The notes beneath the pieces were generated by a model. That model was given only the letters and a program-made list of their open reading frames with translations, was not told the DNA's origin and made no database searches. A program made the position numbers and the translations under genes. From Rhodopseudomonas palustris (GTDB taxonomy: Bacteria; Pseudomonadota; Alphaproteobacteria; Rhizobiales; Xanthobacteraceae), in the NCBI RefSeq assembly GCF_003591005.1, contig NZ_QYYD01000021.1, positions 1 through 64,000 of the forward strand: a stretch of DNA of 64,000 nt, given 5' to 3'. The stretch's first letter is position 1; every line of letters begins with the position of its first letter. This document shows, one piece after another, positions 36,132-46,897 of the stretch.

Positions 36132-36935
36132 ATGTCCAGCGAGCACATCCTCACGACGATCCAAGACCGCGTCGCCACCCTCACCTTTAATCACCCGGCG
36201 CAGATGAACGCCTGGGGCCCGGCGTTGGAAGCAGCATTGCGGGACGCGATCGCCGTATGCGCCGCGAATGACGAGGTGCGTGCGATCGTGCTGACCGGCG
36301 CGGGCCGCGCCTTCTGCGTCGGCGCCGAGATGGGCCGGCTGGCGTCCAACTCTTCCGCGTCGCAACCCGCCGCGGCCGCGGTGGTCCCGGAAACCGGCAC
36401 GGGCAATTTCGATCAGCGCTACAGCTATCTGCTCGATGTGCCGAAGCCGATCATCGCCGCGATCAACGGGCCGGTCGCGGGCGTGGGATTGTGCATCGCG
36501 CTGTATTGCGACCTCCGCTACATGGCGGCTGGCAACAAGATGTCGACCTCGTTCGCGCGCCGCGGCCTGGTCGCTGAGCACGGCAGTGCGTGGATGCTGA
36601 GCCGCCTGATCGGGCCGATGAACGCAGCCGACCTGCTGCTCTCGGCGCGCACCATCACGGCGGAGGACGCAGCCCAGATGGGGCTGGTCCGGGTGCTGCC
36701 GCAGGACGGCTTCCTCGCCGGCGTTCAGGCGATCGCGTCCGACCTCGCGAACCTGTCGTCGCCGCGATCGATGGGGATCATCAAGCGACAGCTCAACCTC
36801 GCGCCGTTCCAATCGCTGGCTGAGGCGACCAAGCTGGCGGACGACGAGATCGCCAAATGCCGCGGCACCGAAGACTTCAAGGAAGGCGTAGCGCACTTCG
36901 TCGAAAAACGCCGCCCCGCCTTCACCGGCCGCTGA
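36132..36935 (+). CDS. Enoyl-CoA hydratase/isomerase (crotonase) family protein
   Basis: A 267-residue crotonase. The first oxyanion segment is LTGAGRAFCVGAEMGRL; the second is GPVAGVGLCIALYCDLR at about residues 113-128, where the usual catalytic Glu (GGxxE pattern) is replaced by Ile. GLVAEHGSAWML contains a Glu near the second catalytic position. It has an insertion around residues 71-92 (Ser/Ala-rich). The gene stands alone on the plus strand, divergent from the dienelactone hydrolase operon and convergent with the other crotonase operon. Two TTCAC-type elements precede it. Confidence 0.87.
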   Translation: MSSEHILTTIQDRVATLTFNHPAQMNAWGPALEAALRDAIAVCAANDEVRAIVLTGAGRAFCVGAEMGRLASNSSASQPAAAAVVPETGTGNFDQRYSYLLDVPKPIIAAINGPVAGVGLCIALYCDLRYMAAGNKMSTSFARRGLVAEHGSAWMLSRLIGPMNAADLLLSARTITAEDAAQMGLVRVLPQDGFLAGVQAIASDLANLSSPRSMGIIKRQLNLAPFQSLAEATKLADDEIAKCRGTEDFKEGVAHFVEKRRPAFTGR

Positions 36936-37052
36936 GCGGCGCGGGGTCCGTTTGTTGGTTGCTTCAGTCGTTATGGCTTTCCAGGCGCACTGAGTCTTCA
37001 TCCTGAAAGGTCCGCCCCGATCGACGGCGTTCTGAATGGGGCGATTCTCTAT

Positions 37053-37147
37053 CCACGCATCATGCCCGGCCTTGTGCCGGGCATCGACGCCTTGCTGACG
37101 GGAGATGCAGAACAGGCGTGGATGGCCGGGACAAGCCCGGCCATGAC
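37053..37147. repeat. Two-hairpin intergenic palindromic repeat, copy B
   Basis: An inverted match of copy A at 80-175. It holds two perfect 9-base stems: ATGCCCGGC/GCCGGGCAT at 37062-37084 with loop CTTGT, and ATGGCCGGG/CCCGGCCAT at 37122-37144 with loop ACAAG, separated by a core with GAGATGCAG. It lies between two converging crotonase genes, where it may also act as a transcription-ending structure. Confidence 0.8.
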
Positions 37148-37191
37148 GAGACTCATTGCGATCTGAACGATCGCGGAAACTCCCAACTGCG

Positions 37192-37965
37192 CTAGCGCCC
37201 CTTGAAGTTCGCGACGCGGCGCTCGGCGGTGGCTTTGACGCCTTCCTTGAAGTCTTCGGTGTCGCGCAGGCGGTTCTGTTCCTGCAGTTCGTGGTCGGTC
37301 GCGGCGGCGATGCGGTCGGCGAGGCCGGCGCGCATCGTGGCGCGCGTCGAGAGCAGGCCGAGCGGCGAGCATTCGGCGATTTCGCTGGCGAGCTTCATGG
37401 CCTCGTCGCGCACCTGATCCTGCGGCACGCAGAGATTGGCCAGCCCCATCCGCAGCGCGTCTTCGCCGGTGACGCGGCGGCTGGTGTAGAACATCAGCTC
37501 GGCGTTGTTCTTGCCGATCAGTTCGGGAAGCGCGGTGGTGAGACCGAAGCCGGGGTGAAAGCCGAGCTTGGTGAAGTTCGCCGCAAAGCGGGCTTCCGGA
37601 CAGGTGACGCGGAAGTCCGCCGAGATGGCGAGGCCGAGCCCGCCGCCGATTGCGGCGCCCTGCACGGCCGCGACGATCGGCTTCCTGTTACGATAGATCC
37701 GGACCGCCTCGACATACAACTCGTTGCCGCCGCGCGTGCGGTTGGCAGTGGCCGGCGCGTTGGAGAAGTCCGCGCCGGCACAGAACGCCTTGCCCTGCGC
37801 GGCCAGCACCACTGCCCGGCAATTCGCATCGGCGTCGATGGCATCGAGCGCGTCGGCGATGTCCTTGATCAGCACCACGTCGAAGAAGTTCAGCGGTGGC
37901 CGGCGGATTTCGATGGTGGTGACGTGGCCATTGGCCTCGACATGGATGTCGCGCTGCGTGCTCAT
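37192..37965 (-). CDS. Enoyl-CoA hydratase/isomerase (crotonase) family protein
   Basis: A 257-residue crotonase. Oxyanion segments are AAQGKAFCAGADFSN and GAAIGGGLGLAISADFR; the first catalytic Glu position is Gly/Leu, and the later segment reads LGFHPGFGLTTALPELIG. The C-terminus EDFKEGVKATAERRVANFKGR is typical. The ATG at 37965 is used; an upstream extension would overlap the dehydrogenase gene. It is the last gene of the operon CoA-transferase, two dehydrogenases, crotonase, 17 bases after the dehydrogenase stop. Confidence 0.88.
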   Translation of the reverse strand: MSTQRDIHVEANGHVTTIEIRRPPLNFFDVVLIKDIADALDAIDADANCRAVVLAAQGKAFCAGADFSNAPATANRTRGGNELYVEAVRIYRNRKPIVAAVQGAAIGGGLGLAISADFRVTCPEARFAANFTKLGFHPGFGLTTALPELIGKNNAELMFYTSRRVTGEDALRMGLANLCVPQDQVRDEAMKLASEIAECSPLGLLSTRATMRAGLADRIAAATDHELQEQNRLRDTEDFKEGVKATAERRVANFKGR

Positions 37966-37982
37966 AGTGATGTCCTTTGTTG

Positions 37983-39143
37983 TCAGCGCAGGCCGAGCCC
38001 GCGCGCGATGATGCCGCGTAGCACCTCGGTGGTGCCGCCCTGGATGGTGAGCTTCGGCGCGATCTTGAGGTTGAAGGTGAGGCATTCGTCGAACGCGGCG
38101 TGATTGGAGGACTCGGGGTCGGCAAACGCCGCGAGTTCGCGCGCGCGGTGCGGCAATTGCTGCTCCCACAGCGTGCCCATGTCCTTGACGATGGCCGCTT
38201 CCACCACCGGCTCGCGCCCCGCGGCGAGCATGCCGGCGACCGACACCGACATGCGGCGCAGCGTGTGCAGCTGAGCGACCAGGCGCCCGATGCCTTCCGC
38301 GGCGCGGATATCCGGATTGGGACCGACAGCGCGCACGAGTTCGGTCAGCACCGCGTAGGTTTCGAGGAATCGCTCCGGCCCGCTGCGTTCATAGGCGAGC
38401 TCGGAGGTCGCCTGCTTCCACGCGCCGTCGATCTCGCCGAGTACGTGGTCATCGGGGATGAACGCGTTGTCGAACACCACCTCGTTGAATTCGCGCTGGC
38501 CGCTCATCTGCCCGATCGGATTGCAGGCGATGCCGGGCGTCTTCATGTCGACCAGGAACGAGGTCAGGCCGTGGCGCCGATTCTCCTTGGTCGACGGCGA
38601 CGTGCGGAACAGGCCGATCATGTAGTCGGAGACGTTGGCGTTGCTGGTCCAGATCTTGGTGCCGTTGACCGACCAGCCGCCGTCCGTCCGGGTCGCGCGC
38701 GTCTTTGCCGCGAACAGATCCGATCCGGAGTCCGGCTCGCTCATGCCGATGCAGAAGCTGATCTCGCCGCGGATGATACGCGGCAGGATGTCGGCTTTGA
38801 TCTTCTCCGAGCCGTAGCGGATGATGGTCGGGCCGCTCTGCCGATCCGCCACGAAGAAATGCCGCACCGGCGCATTGGCCACGCGCATCTCCTCGGTGAC
38901 GACGTAGCGCTCTAGGAAGCTGCGCTCCTGCCCGCCATATTGCTTCGGCCAGGTCATGCCGATCCAGCCGCGCGCGGCGACGCGCTTGGCGAAGTCCCTG
39001 GCCAATTCGGCGCTGCCGCCTTCGCGCTCCGGCGTGAAATGGCCGGCGGCGATTTCCTCCGCGAGAAACGCGCGGACGTCGGCGCGCAGTTTCTGGCAAT
39101 GCTCCGGCAGGCGAATGGGATCGAAGCGCAGCGCTGCGGTCAT
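37983..39143 (-). CDS. Acyl-CoA dehydrogenase (FadE-type subunit 1)
   Basis: A 386-residue flavin dehydrogenase. Segments SFCIGMSEPDSGSDL and VNGTKIWTSNA are the flavin/substrate loops, and ELAYERSGPERFLE contains the Glu seen as catalytic base in FadE-type members. It lies next to a second, shorter and more divergent dehydrogenase; such pairs often form alpha2beta2 enzymes for sterol, cyclic or branched acyl-CoAs. The ATG at 39143 has AGGAGA before it. The gap to the partner gene is 14 bases. Confidence 0.9.
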   Translation of the reverse strand: MTAALRFDPIRLPEHCQKLRADVRAFLAEEIAAGHFTPEREGGSAELARDFAKRVAARGWIGMTWPKQYGGQERSFLERYVVTEEMRVANAPVRHFFVADRQSGPTIIRYGSEKIKADILPRIIRGEISFCIGMSEPDSGSDLFAAKTRATRTDGGWSVNGTKIWTSNANVSDYMIGLFRTSPSTKENRRHGLTSFLVDMKTPGIACNPIGQMSGQREFNEVVFDNAFIPDDHVLGEIDGAWKQATSELAYERSGPERFLETYAVLTELVRAVGPNPDIRAAEGIGRLVAQLHTLRRMSVSVAGMLAAGREPVVEAAIVKDMGTLWEQQLPHRARELAAFADPESSNHAAFDECLTFNLKIAPKLTIQGGTTEVLRGIIARGLGLR

Positions 39144-39157
39144 AGATGTTCTCCTGC

Positions 39158-40228
39158 TTAGCGAGATGCCACGAGCGGCCACAACTCATCGGCGCCATGC
39201 TCGGTCACGAACCGGCCGAGCTCTGCCGCCCAATGACTTTCGGAGCCGAAATCGTCGCGCCACGACAATGCGCGCAGCGAATAGCGATGCAGCACATGCT
39301 CGTCGGTGTAGCCGATGGCGCCATGGACCTGATGCGCGATGCCGGTCGCCGTCTCGGCAGCCTCGCCGCAGCGGATTTTTGCGGATGCGATCTCGAGCAG
39401 CGCTTCATCGCTCCCGAGCGGCAGCGTTGCGATGGTCTGCGCCGCCGAGTTCGCCGCGCTAACCGCCGCCGCGACTTCGCCGGCGAGCCGCGCGAGATTG
39501 TGCTGCACCGCCTGGTATTTCGCGATCTTCTTTTCGAACGCGACGCGCTCGCCAGCGTAGCGCACGGAAATCTCCAGCAGCGTCTCGAGCGCGCCTGCGA
39601 TCTGCTGGCAACGCACCGCGCTGCCCATCAGCGCGAGTTGCCGCATATCGAAGTCACCGGGCGCGTCCGCGGCCGCTACCGGCTGAACGCGATCGAACAC
39701 CACATCGTCGCTCGGATCGCCGGCGAGCGACGAACCCTGCCCGATGCTGCAGGCGCTGCGCTCGACCAGCGCGATCGTCACGCCCTCCCCTTCTGCCTTG
39801 GACGCGGCCACAACGATCAGCTGGGCGTCGCGGGCAAACGGCACGCGTTGCGCGGTGCCGCTGATCGAACCATCAGCCGCGATCCGGCAAGGCCCGCGCG
39901 GCCCGCTCGGCGCCAGGGTCATCGTGCCCTGCGGCGCGGCGATGCCGGCCCGCGCCAGCAGCCAGCCAGCCAGCATCGTCTCGGCGAGCGGGACGGCGAG
40001 CGCCGCACGCCCGGCGGCACGCAAAACGCCGAAGCCCTCTTCAAGGCTGACGCCGGCGCCGCCATGCGTTTCGTCGACCCACGACAGCAGCAGTCCATTG
40101 TCGGCCAGCGCCTGCAGCAGCGGCGCTTTCCAACGCTCGTCCTTCGTGGCGATGACGGTTTGCGGATCGGCGAGATCGCGGAAGATGCGCTCGGCCGTCT
40201 CCACGACGATCAACTCATCGTCGGACAT
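39158..40228 (-). CDS. Acyl-CoA dehydrogenase (divergent partner subunit)
   Basis: A 356-residue acyl-CoA dehydrogenase-like protein. The helical N-terminus contains WVDETHGGAGVSLEEGFGVLRAAGR read in parts, and the C-terminal domain has YAGERVAFEKKIAKYQAVQHNLA and AIGYTDEHVLHRY. The YERSGPERFLE-type catalytic Glu segment of its neighbour is absent, so it is probably the non-catalytic partner of a heteromeric enzyme. The ATG at 40228 has AAGGAG 9 bases before it. It sits between the CoA-transferase and the other dehydrogenase. Confidence 0.87.
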   Translation of the reverse strand: MSDDELIVVETAERIFRDLADPQTVIATKDERWKAPLLQALADNGLLLSWVDETHGGAGVSLEEGFGVLRAAGRAALAVPLAETMLAGWLLARAGIAAPQGTMTLAPSGPRGPCRIAADGSISGTAQRVPFARDAQLIVVAASKAEGEGVTIALVERSACSIGQGSSLAGDPSDDVVFDRVQPVAAADAPGDFDMRQLALMGSAVRCQQIAGALETLLEISVRYAGERVAFEKKIAKYQAVQHNLARLAGEVAAAVSAANSAAQTIATLPLGSDEALLEIASAKIRCGEAAETATGIAHQVHGAIGYTDEHVLHRYSLRALSWRDDFGSESHWAAELGRFVTEHGADELWPLVASR

Positions 40229-40261
40229 GACATGGCTCCTTGAGAACAAAGATCAGTTCGC

Positions 40262-41500
40262 TCACGCCGTCGCGGCCTGATGCGGCGGTTCGGGCGTGGC
40301 GACGACGCCGTCGGCTTCGAGCGAGGCGATATCGGCTGCGCCGAGGCCGAGATATTCGGCGAGGATCTCGTGCGTGTGCTGGCTGAGGCGCGGGGACGGC
40401 CGATCATCGGCCGGATCGGCGCCATGGATACGCAGCGGACTGCCCGGCACCACGATGCGGCCGAATTGCGGGTGATCGATCCAGCGCAGCATGCCGCGCT
40501 CGTGCATGTGTTTGTCGTTGGTGACCTCGATCAGGTCGCGCACCGGCGCCGACGGCACCTTGAACTTGCCGAACACCCTGAAGGCTTCCGCCTTGGTGTG
40601 GCGCGAGGTCCACTCCGAAATGATGCGGTCGACCTCGTCGATATGGACGACGCGGGCGGGCTTCGAAGCAAACCGCGGATCGCCGATCAGATCCTTACGG
40701 TCGATCGCGCCGAGCAGGTTCGCCCAATGCGTCTCGTTGATGCCGATGATGGCGATGAAACCATCCGACGTCGGATAGACGTTATACGGCGCGGCCGCGA
40801 GTCCGCCGTGGCGATTGCCGGTGCGCGGCGGCGCGATGTTCTTGTCGTAGACGAAGGCGAGATTGGACGCGAGCGTCGGATACACCGTCTCCTGCATCGC
40901 GACTTCGACCAGGCGGCCCGCGCCGGTGAAAGTGCGCTCGTACAGCGCGGTCATGATTGCCGCGTAGAGATGAATGCCGCTGAGAAAGTCCACCACGGCG
41001 GGCCCGCATTTCACCGGCGGACCATCCGGAAAGCCCGTGACGCTCATCAGCCCCGACGCGGCCTGCACGGTGATATCCATCGCAAGATTGTCGCGGTCCG
41101 GGCCGGACAAGCCGTAGCCCGAACCCGACGCGTAGATCAGCCGCGGATTGATCGCGGAGAGCACCTCCCAGCCGACGCCGAGCTTGTCCATCACGCCCGG
41201 CGCGTAGTTCTCCAGCAGCACGTCGGCCTGCGCGACCAGCTTCTTGAGAATGTCCTTGCCGCGCGGGCTTTTCAGATCGAGCGTGATGCCGCGTTTGTTG
41301 GCGTTCAACATGGCGAACGGAACAGCCGCGCCCTTGCTGACATTGACGCGCTGCCGGATCGGTTCACCTGCGAGCGGCTCGATCTTGATGACGTTGGCGC
41401 CGGCCTGCGCCATCAGGAACGTGGCGTAAGGTCCCTGATAGACCTGGCCGAGATCAACGACGGTCACCCCGTCGAGCGGTCGATTTTTGCGATCTGCCAC
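40262..41500 (-). CDS. CaiB/BaiF family CoA-transferase
   Basis: A 412-residue family III CoA-transferase. It begins LDGVTVVDLGQVYQGPYATFLMAQAGANVIKIEP, and the catalytic Asp is in NLAMDITVQAASGLM around residue 143. It would load CoA from a donor thioester onto a carboxylic acid, replacing an ATP-using ligase, which is absent from this block. It starts the operon with two acyl-CoA dehydrogenases and a crotonase (gap 33 bases to the next gene). The 140 bases before it hold a GTGAAAA half of the TTCAC-N4-GTGAA element at 41623. Confidence 0.9.
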   Translation of the reverse strand: MADRKNRPLDGVTVVDLGQVYQGPYATFLMAQAGANVIKIEPLAGEPIRQRVNVSKGAAVPFAMLNANKRGITLDLKSPRGKDILKKLVAQADVLLENYAPGVMDKLGVGWEVLSAINPRLIYASGSGYGLSGPDRDNLAMDITVQAASGLMSVTGFPDGPPVKCGPAVVDFLSGIHLYAAIMTALYERTFTGAGRLVEVAMQETVYPTLASNLAFVYDKNIAPPRTGNRHGGLAAAPYNVYPTSDGFIAIIGINETHWANLLGAIDRKDLIGDPRFASKPARVVHIDEVDRIISEWTSRHTKAEAFRVFGKFKVPSAPVRDLIEVTNDKHMHERGMLRWIDHPQFGRIVVPGSPLRIHGADPADDRPSPRLSQHTHEILAEYLGLGAADIASLEADGVVATPEPPHQAATA

Positions 41501-41622
41501 GATTCAACTACTCATCTGCGCGAGGCGTCGACGAACGCGCGCTCGCTTCACCGATCGTCAATGTGTGAGACCGCCCCGCGATAATCCAGCGGAAACGGCG
41601 CGCCGGGCTCATTTGCATATCC

Positions 41623-41627
41623 GTGAA
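41623..41627. promoter_or_regulatory. Half-site of the TTCAC-N4-GTGAA element (weak)
   Basis: GTGAA, continuing as GTGAAAAA, lies 123 bases before the CoA-transferase start, but the left arm reads TGCAT instead of TTCAC. It may be a degenerate operator of the CoA-transferase operon or chance. Confidence 0.2.
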
Positions 41628-41640
41628 AAACGCGGCCTTG

Positions 41641-42087
41641 CTATTTGGCAGCGCGCACCGCGGCGGTCGACGATGCGGTTGCGATCAGCCGATCGTCGGC
41701 GTCGCGAAGTTCGGCCTCGAGGAACGCGATGGTGCGGCCGATGCGAACCACCTTGCCGTACGACCTGTAAGTTCCCGGATGCGCGGCGAGCAGAAACGCC
41801 ACCTTGATCTCGAGGCTGGCGACCGACGTGCCGGGATCGGACAGGAAGTGACACGCCGTCGCCATCGCCGCGTCTAGCCATCCGGTGACGATGCCGCCCT
41901 GCACGATGCCGCCTCTCGGATGTCCCGGCACCGAATGGCAATGGCGCGTTTCAGCTAGCCACTCCATCGTCGCGCGGCGCAACGTCTCGTCGTAGCCGAT
42001 CAGCCGGCCGTTCAGCAGATCCCACGCCGGCGGGTGCCGCGCCTGGATCATCGCCACGATCTCGGCGACGCTGTGAGTCTCAGCCAC
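41641..42087 (-). CDS. PaaI-type acyl-CoA thioesterase (hotdog fold)
   Basis: A 148-residue hotdog protein. The core GGIVQGGIVTGWLDAAMATAC is the PaaI-type active-site segment, followed by ASLEIKVAFLLAAHPGTYR. It would hydrolyse acyl-CoA thioesters, perhaps rescuing CoA from dead-end intermediates. The start is a GTG that overlaps the reductase stop by 8 bases and has GGAGGG before it; the frame is open for 79 more codons inside the reductase gene without similarity. The operon is reductase then thioesterase. Confidence 0.85.
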   Translation of the reverse strand: MAETHSVAEIVAMIQARHPPAWDLLNGRLIGYDETLRRATMEWLAETRHCHSVPGHPRGGIVQGGIVTGWLDAAMATACHFLSDPGTSVASLEIKVAFLLAAHPGTYRSYGKVVRIGRTIAFLEAELRDADDRLIATASSTAAVRAAK

Positions 42088-43258
42088 GCGACGCGCCCTC
42101 CTCGGCAAGGCCGCGCTGATAGGTCGACGGATTGCAACCGAAGCCGCGCGAGGCGCGCTTGGCGAGCCAATAACCGGCCTGCGCCGGCACGTCGGCATAG
42201 CGCGACGCGACGCCGAGTTTCTCGGCGGCGTCCATCGCCCAGTTCGGATTGTTGAGGAATTCGCGGCCGACCGCGACGAGATCGGCCTGGCCCTTTTGCA
42301 GAATGTCTTCGGCCTGGTCGCCATGGATGATCAGGCCGACCGCCATCGTCATGATATCGGCCTCGCGCTTGATCTGCTCGGCATAGGGCACCTGATATCC
42401 ATAGCGCGTCAGGCGGGCGAAGTTCGGCACCTTGCTGGTCGTGCCGCCGGTGCTGCAATCGATCACATCCACGCCGCGTGTCTTCAGCTCCTTGGCGAGC
42501 GCGACGTTCTCGGTCGGTCCCCACCCGGCATCGTCCTCGATCGACAGCCGCATGAACAGCGGCTTCTCGGCCGGCCAGTGCTGACGCACGCACTCGGCGA
42601 CCTCGAGCGCAAACCGCATCCGGTTGGCGAGCGATCCGCCGTATTCGTCGGTGCGCCGGTTCGACTCCGGCGACAGAAACGAATGGATCAGATAGCCGTG
42701 GGCGCCGTGCAGCTCGATCATGTCGAAGCCGCAGGCATGCGCCCTGGCGGCGGCGCGGCCCCAGGCGGCGACCGCCTCCGGAATTTCATCACGACGCAGC
42801 TCCCGCGGCGTTGTCCAGCCTTCGCCATACGGAATCGCGCTCGGCCCGATGATGTCCCAGTCGTCCCAATCCGCCACCTCAGGCACGCGCGACAGCGGCC
42901 CGTCGCCTTCCCAAGGACGCTTGCTCTTGCCCTTGCGGCCGGTATGGCCCAGTTGCAGGCCCGCCGCAGCTCCGTTGGATTTGATGAACGATGCGATCCG
43001 GGACAGGCCGGGAATGAATTTGTCGTCCCACAGCCCGAGGTCGCCGAGCGTGCCGCAGCCGCGCCGCTCCACCTTGGTCGATTCGACGATCACCAGACCG
43101 GCGCCACCCGCGGCGAAGCGGCCGACATTGACCAGATGCCAGTCGGTGACGAAGCCCGCTTCGCCCGAATATTGATGCATCGGCGCGACGACGACGCGGT
43201 TCTTCAACGTCAATCCTCGGATTTGCATCGGCGAGAACAGCAGCGGCGCCTCGGACAT
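42080..43258 (-). CDS. Old yellow enzyme-type NADH:flavin oxidoreductase
   Basis: A 392-residue FMN barrel. VVVAPMHQYSGEAGFVTDWHL is the N-terminal FMN site, read as PMHQYS; LQLGHTGRKG follows, and the substrate His/Asn-type pair lies in ELHGAHGYLIHSFLSP, with RTDEYGGSLANR typical of the YqjM/NamA group and xenobiotic reductases. VGREFLNNPNW closes the FMN site. It lacks the C-terminal iron-sulfur/FAD half of dienoyl-CoA reductases, so it is a single-domain ene-reductase. It would reduce an activated C=C bond. Divergent from a binding-protein gene, with a strong palindrome between them. Confidence 0.9.
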   Translation of the reverse strand: MSEAPLLFSPMQIRGLTLKNRVVVAPMHQYSGEAGFVTDWHLVNVGRFAAGGAGLVIVESTKVERRGCGTLGDLGLWDDKFIPGLSRIASFIKSNGAAAGLQLGHTGRKGKSKRPWEGDGPLSRVPEVADWDDWDIIGPSAIPYGEGWTTPRELRRDEIPEAVAAWGRAAARAHACGFDMIELHGAHGYLIHSFLSPESNRRTDEYGGSLANRMRFALEVAECVRQHWPAEKPLFMRLSIEDDAGWGPTENVALAKELKTRGVDVIDCSTGGTTSKVPNFARLTRYGYQVPYAEQIKREADIMTMAVGLIIHGDQAEDILQKGQADLVAVGREFLNNPNWAMDAAEKLGVASRYADVPAQAGYWLAKRASRGFGCNPSTYQRGLAEEGASRG

Positions 43259-43334
43259 TCGAACCTCCCGTGATTTTTGATCATCCTACGGCCCATCTAC
43301 GGCGCGCGCCATCCGCCACGTGTGAGCGCCGGAT

Positions 43335-43352
43335 TTTTCACGAACGTGAAAA
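43335..43352. promoter_or_regulatory. Candidate operator TTTTCACG-AA-CGTGAAAA
   Basis: Perfect 8-base arms flank a 2-base centre, 77 bases before the reductase start and 107 bases before the binding-protein start, in their divergent space. It contains the TTCAC-N4-GTGAA core seen at 35969 and 36041, and is the strongest copy. Confidence 0.7.
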
Positions 43353-43458
43353 TGGAAGGCGCAACGCCAAAAGCGGCGGAAGCTGATCGCCTTCCCCGGC
43401 ACGGCCCGTTAGCGTTGCCGAAAACACGTCGCAACGACAATGAACGGGAGTAATCGCC

Positions 43459-44673
43459 ATGCGATCCGCCTTGCTGCTCACTGCCTTGTTGGCCCTGGTC
43501 TTGCCCTCAACGGCTGACGCCCAGGGAGCCAGGAAATACGGACCCGGCGTCACCGATACCGAGATCAAGATCGGCAACATCATGCCCTACAGCGGGCCGG
43601 CCTCCTCCTTCGGCAACATCGGCAAGGCCGAGGCGCAATTCTTCAAGATGATCAACGACAATGGCGGCATCAACGGCCGCAAGATCAACTTCGTGTCCTA
43701 TGATGACGGCTACAGCCCGCCGAAAACGGTCGAGCAGGCGCGCAAGCTGGTGGAGGACGACGAGGTGCTGTTCCTGTTCAACCCGATGGGTACGGCGGGG
43801 AACAGCGCTATCAGGAAGTATCTCAATCAGAAAATGGTGCCGCAGCTGTTCGTCGGCTCGGGCGCGACGAAGTTCAACGATCCATCGGCATTCCCCTGGA
43901 CGATGGGATGGCTTCCCAGCTACCAGGCTGAGGCACGCATCTATGCGCAATACATCCTCAAGAATATTCCGGATGCGAAAATCGGAATCCTTTATCAGAA
44001 CGACGATCTCGGCAAGGATTTCGTCCAGGGCCTGAACGATGGCCTGGGCGGAAAGATCAAGCCGGTGATGCAGATTTCCTACGAGTTCACTGACCCGACC
44101 GTCGATTCGCAGATCTCGCGCCTTCAGGCCGCAGGCGTCAACGTTCTGCTGAACGCATCGACGCCGAAATTCGCCGCCCAGGCGATCCGGCGGGTCGCCA
44201 CGTTGAAGTGGGACGTCACTCACTTTCTGGTCGCGCTGTCATCGTCGGTCGGCGCCACGATCCGTCCCGCGGGCCCGGAGAACGCCGTTGGCCTGATCTC
44301 GAGTTCCTACGCGAAAGACCCTACAGATCCGAACTGGGCCGACGATCCGGGCTTCAAACGCTATCAGCAGTTCATTACGAACTATCTGGATGGCGCCGAC
44401 AAATCCGATCCCGCACTGCCTTACGCATTCAATGCCGGCAATCTGATCGTCAAGGTGCTGCAGCAGTGCGGCGACGAACTCACGCGCGAGAACGTCATGA
44501 AGCAGGCGGCCGATCTCAAGAACGTCGAGCTCGACATGCTGCTCCCCGGCATCAAGATCAACACCTCGGCGTCGGACTATGAACCGATCGACCAGGTGCA
44601 GATGATGCGCTTTGACGGCGCCTCATGGGTCCGGTTCGGAGACATGTACACTGCAGGCATTGCTTCGAACTAA
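43459..44673 (+). CDS. LIV-type ABC transporter substrate-binding protein (no adjacent channel)
   Basis: A 404-residue periplasmic receptor with a Sec leader (RSALLLTALLALVLPSTADAQ). YGPGVTDTEIKIGNIMPYSGPASSFGNIGKAEAQFFKMIND marks the amide/aromatic-acid subgroup of Peripla_BP_6. No permease is adjacent; the importer at 30.6-33.9 kb, whose operon carries the same operator type, could serve it. GGGAG precedes the ATG. It lies divergent from the ene-reductase gene. Confidence 0.9.
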   Translation: MRSALLLTALLALVLPSTADAQGARKYGPGVTDTEIKIGNIMPYSGPASSFGNIGKAEAQFFKMINDNGGINGRKINFVSYDDGYSPPKTVEQARKLVEDDEVLFLFNPMGTAGNSAIRKYLNQKMVPQLFVGSGATKFNDPSAFPWTMGWLPSYQAEARIYAQYILKNIPDAKIGILYQNDDLGKDFVQGLNDGLGGKIKPVMQISYEFTDPTVDSQISRLQAAGVNVLLNASTPKFAAQAIRRVATLKWDVTHFLVALSSSVGATIRPAGPENAVGLISSSYAKDPTDPNWADDPGFKRYQQFITNYLDGADKSDPALPYAFNAGNLIVKVLQQCGDELTRENVMKQAADLKNVELDMLLPGIKINTSASDYEPIDQVQMMRFDGASWVRFGDMYTAGIASN

Positions 44674-44874
44674 TCGCGCGCGAGCGTTGCGGCAATTTCG
44701 CTCGATGCCTCCGCGTCAGACTGGGGGTCGGCACCGCCGGCTCCCAGGCGCCGGAGTAAGGACGACCAAACAGCGAAAACCGGTCAGAGGCCTCGGAGCG
44801 GTGTGCGGCCAAGCCAGCCAATTTCTTTAGCTCGGCTCGATCTACCGACAAAAAGCATCACGTGAGGCCCTCGA

Positions 44875-46889
<2,015 letters not shown>

Positions 46890-46897
46890 AGCTGTTC

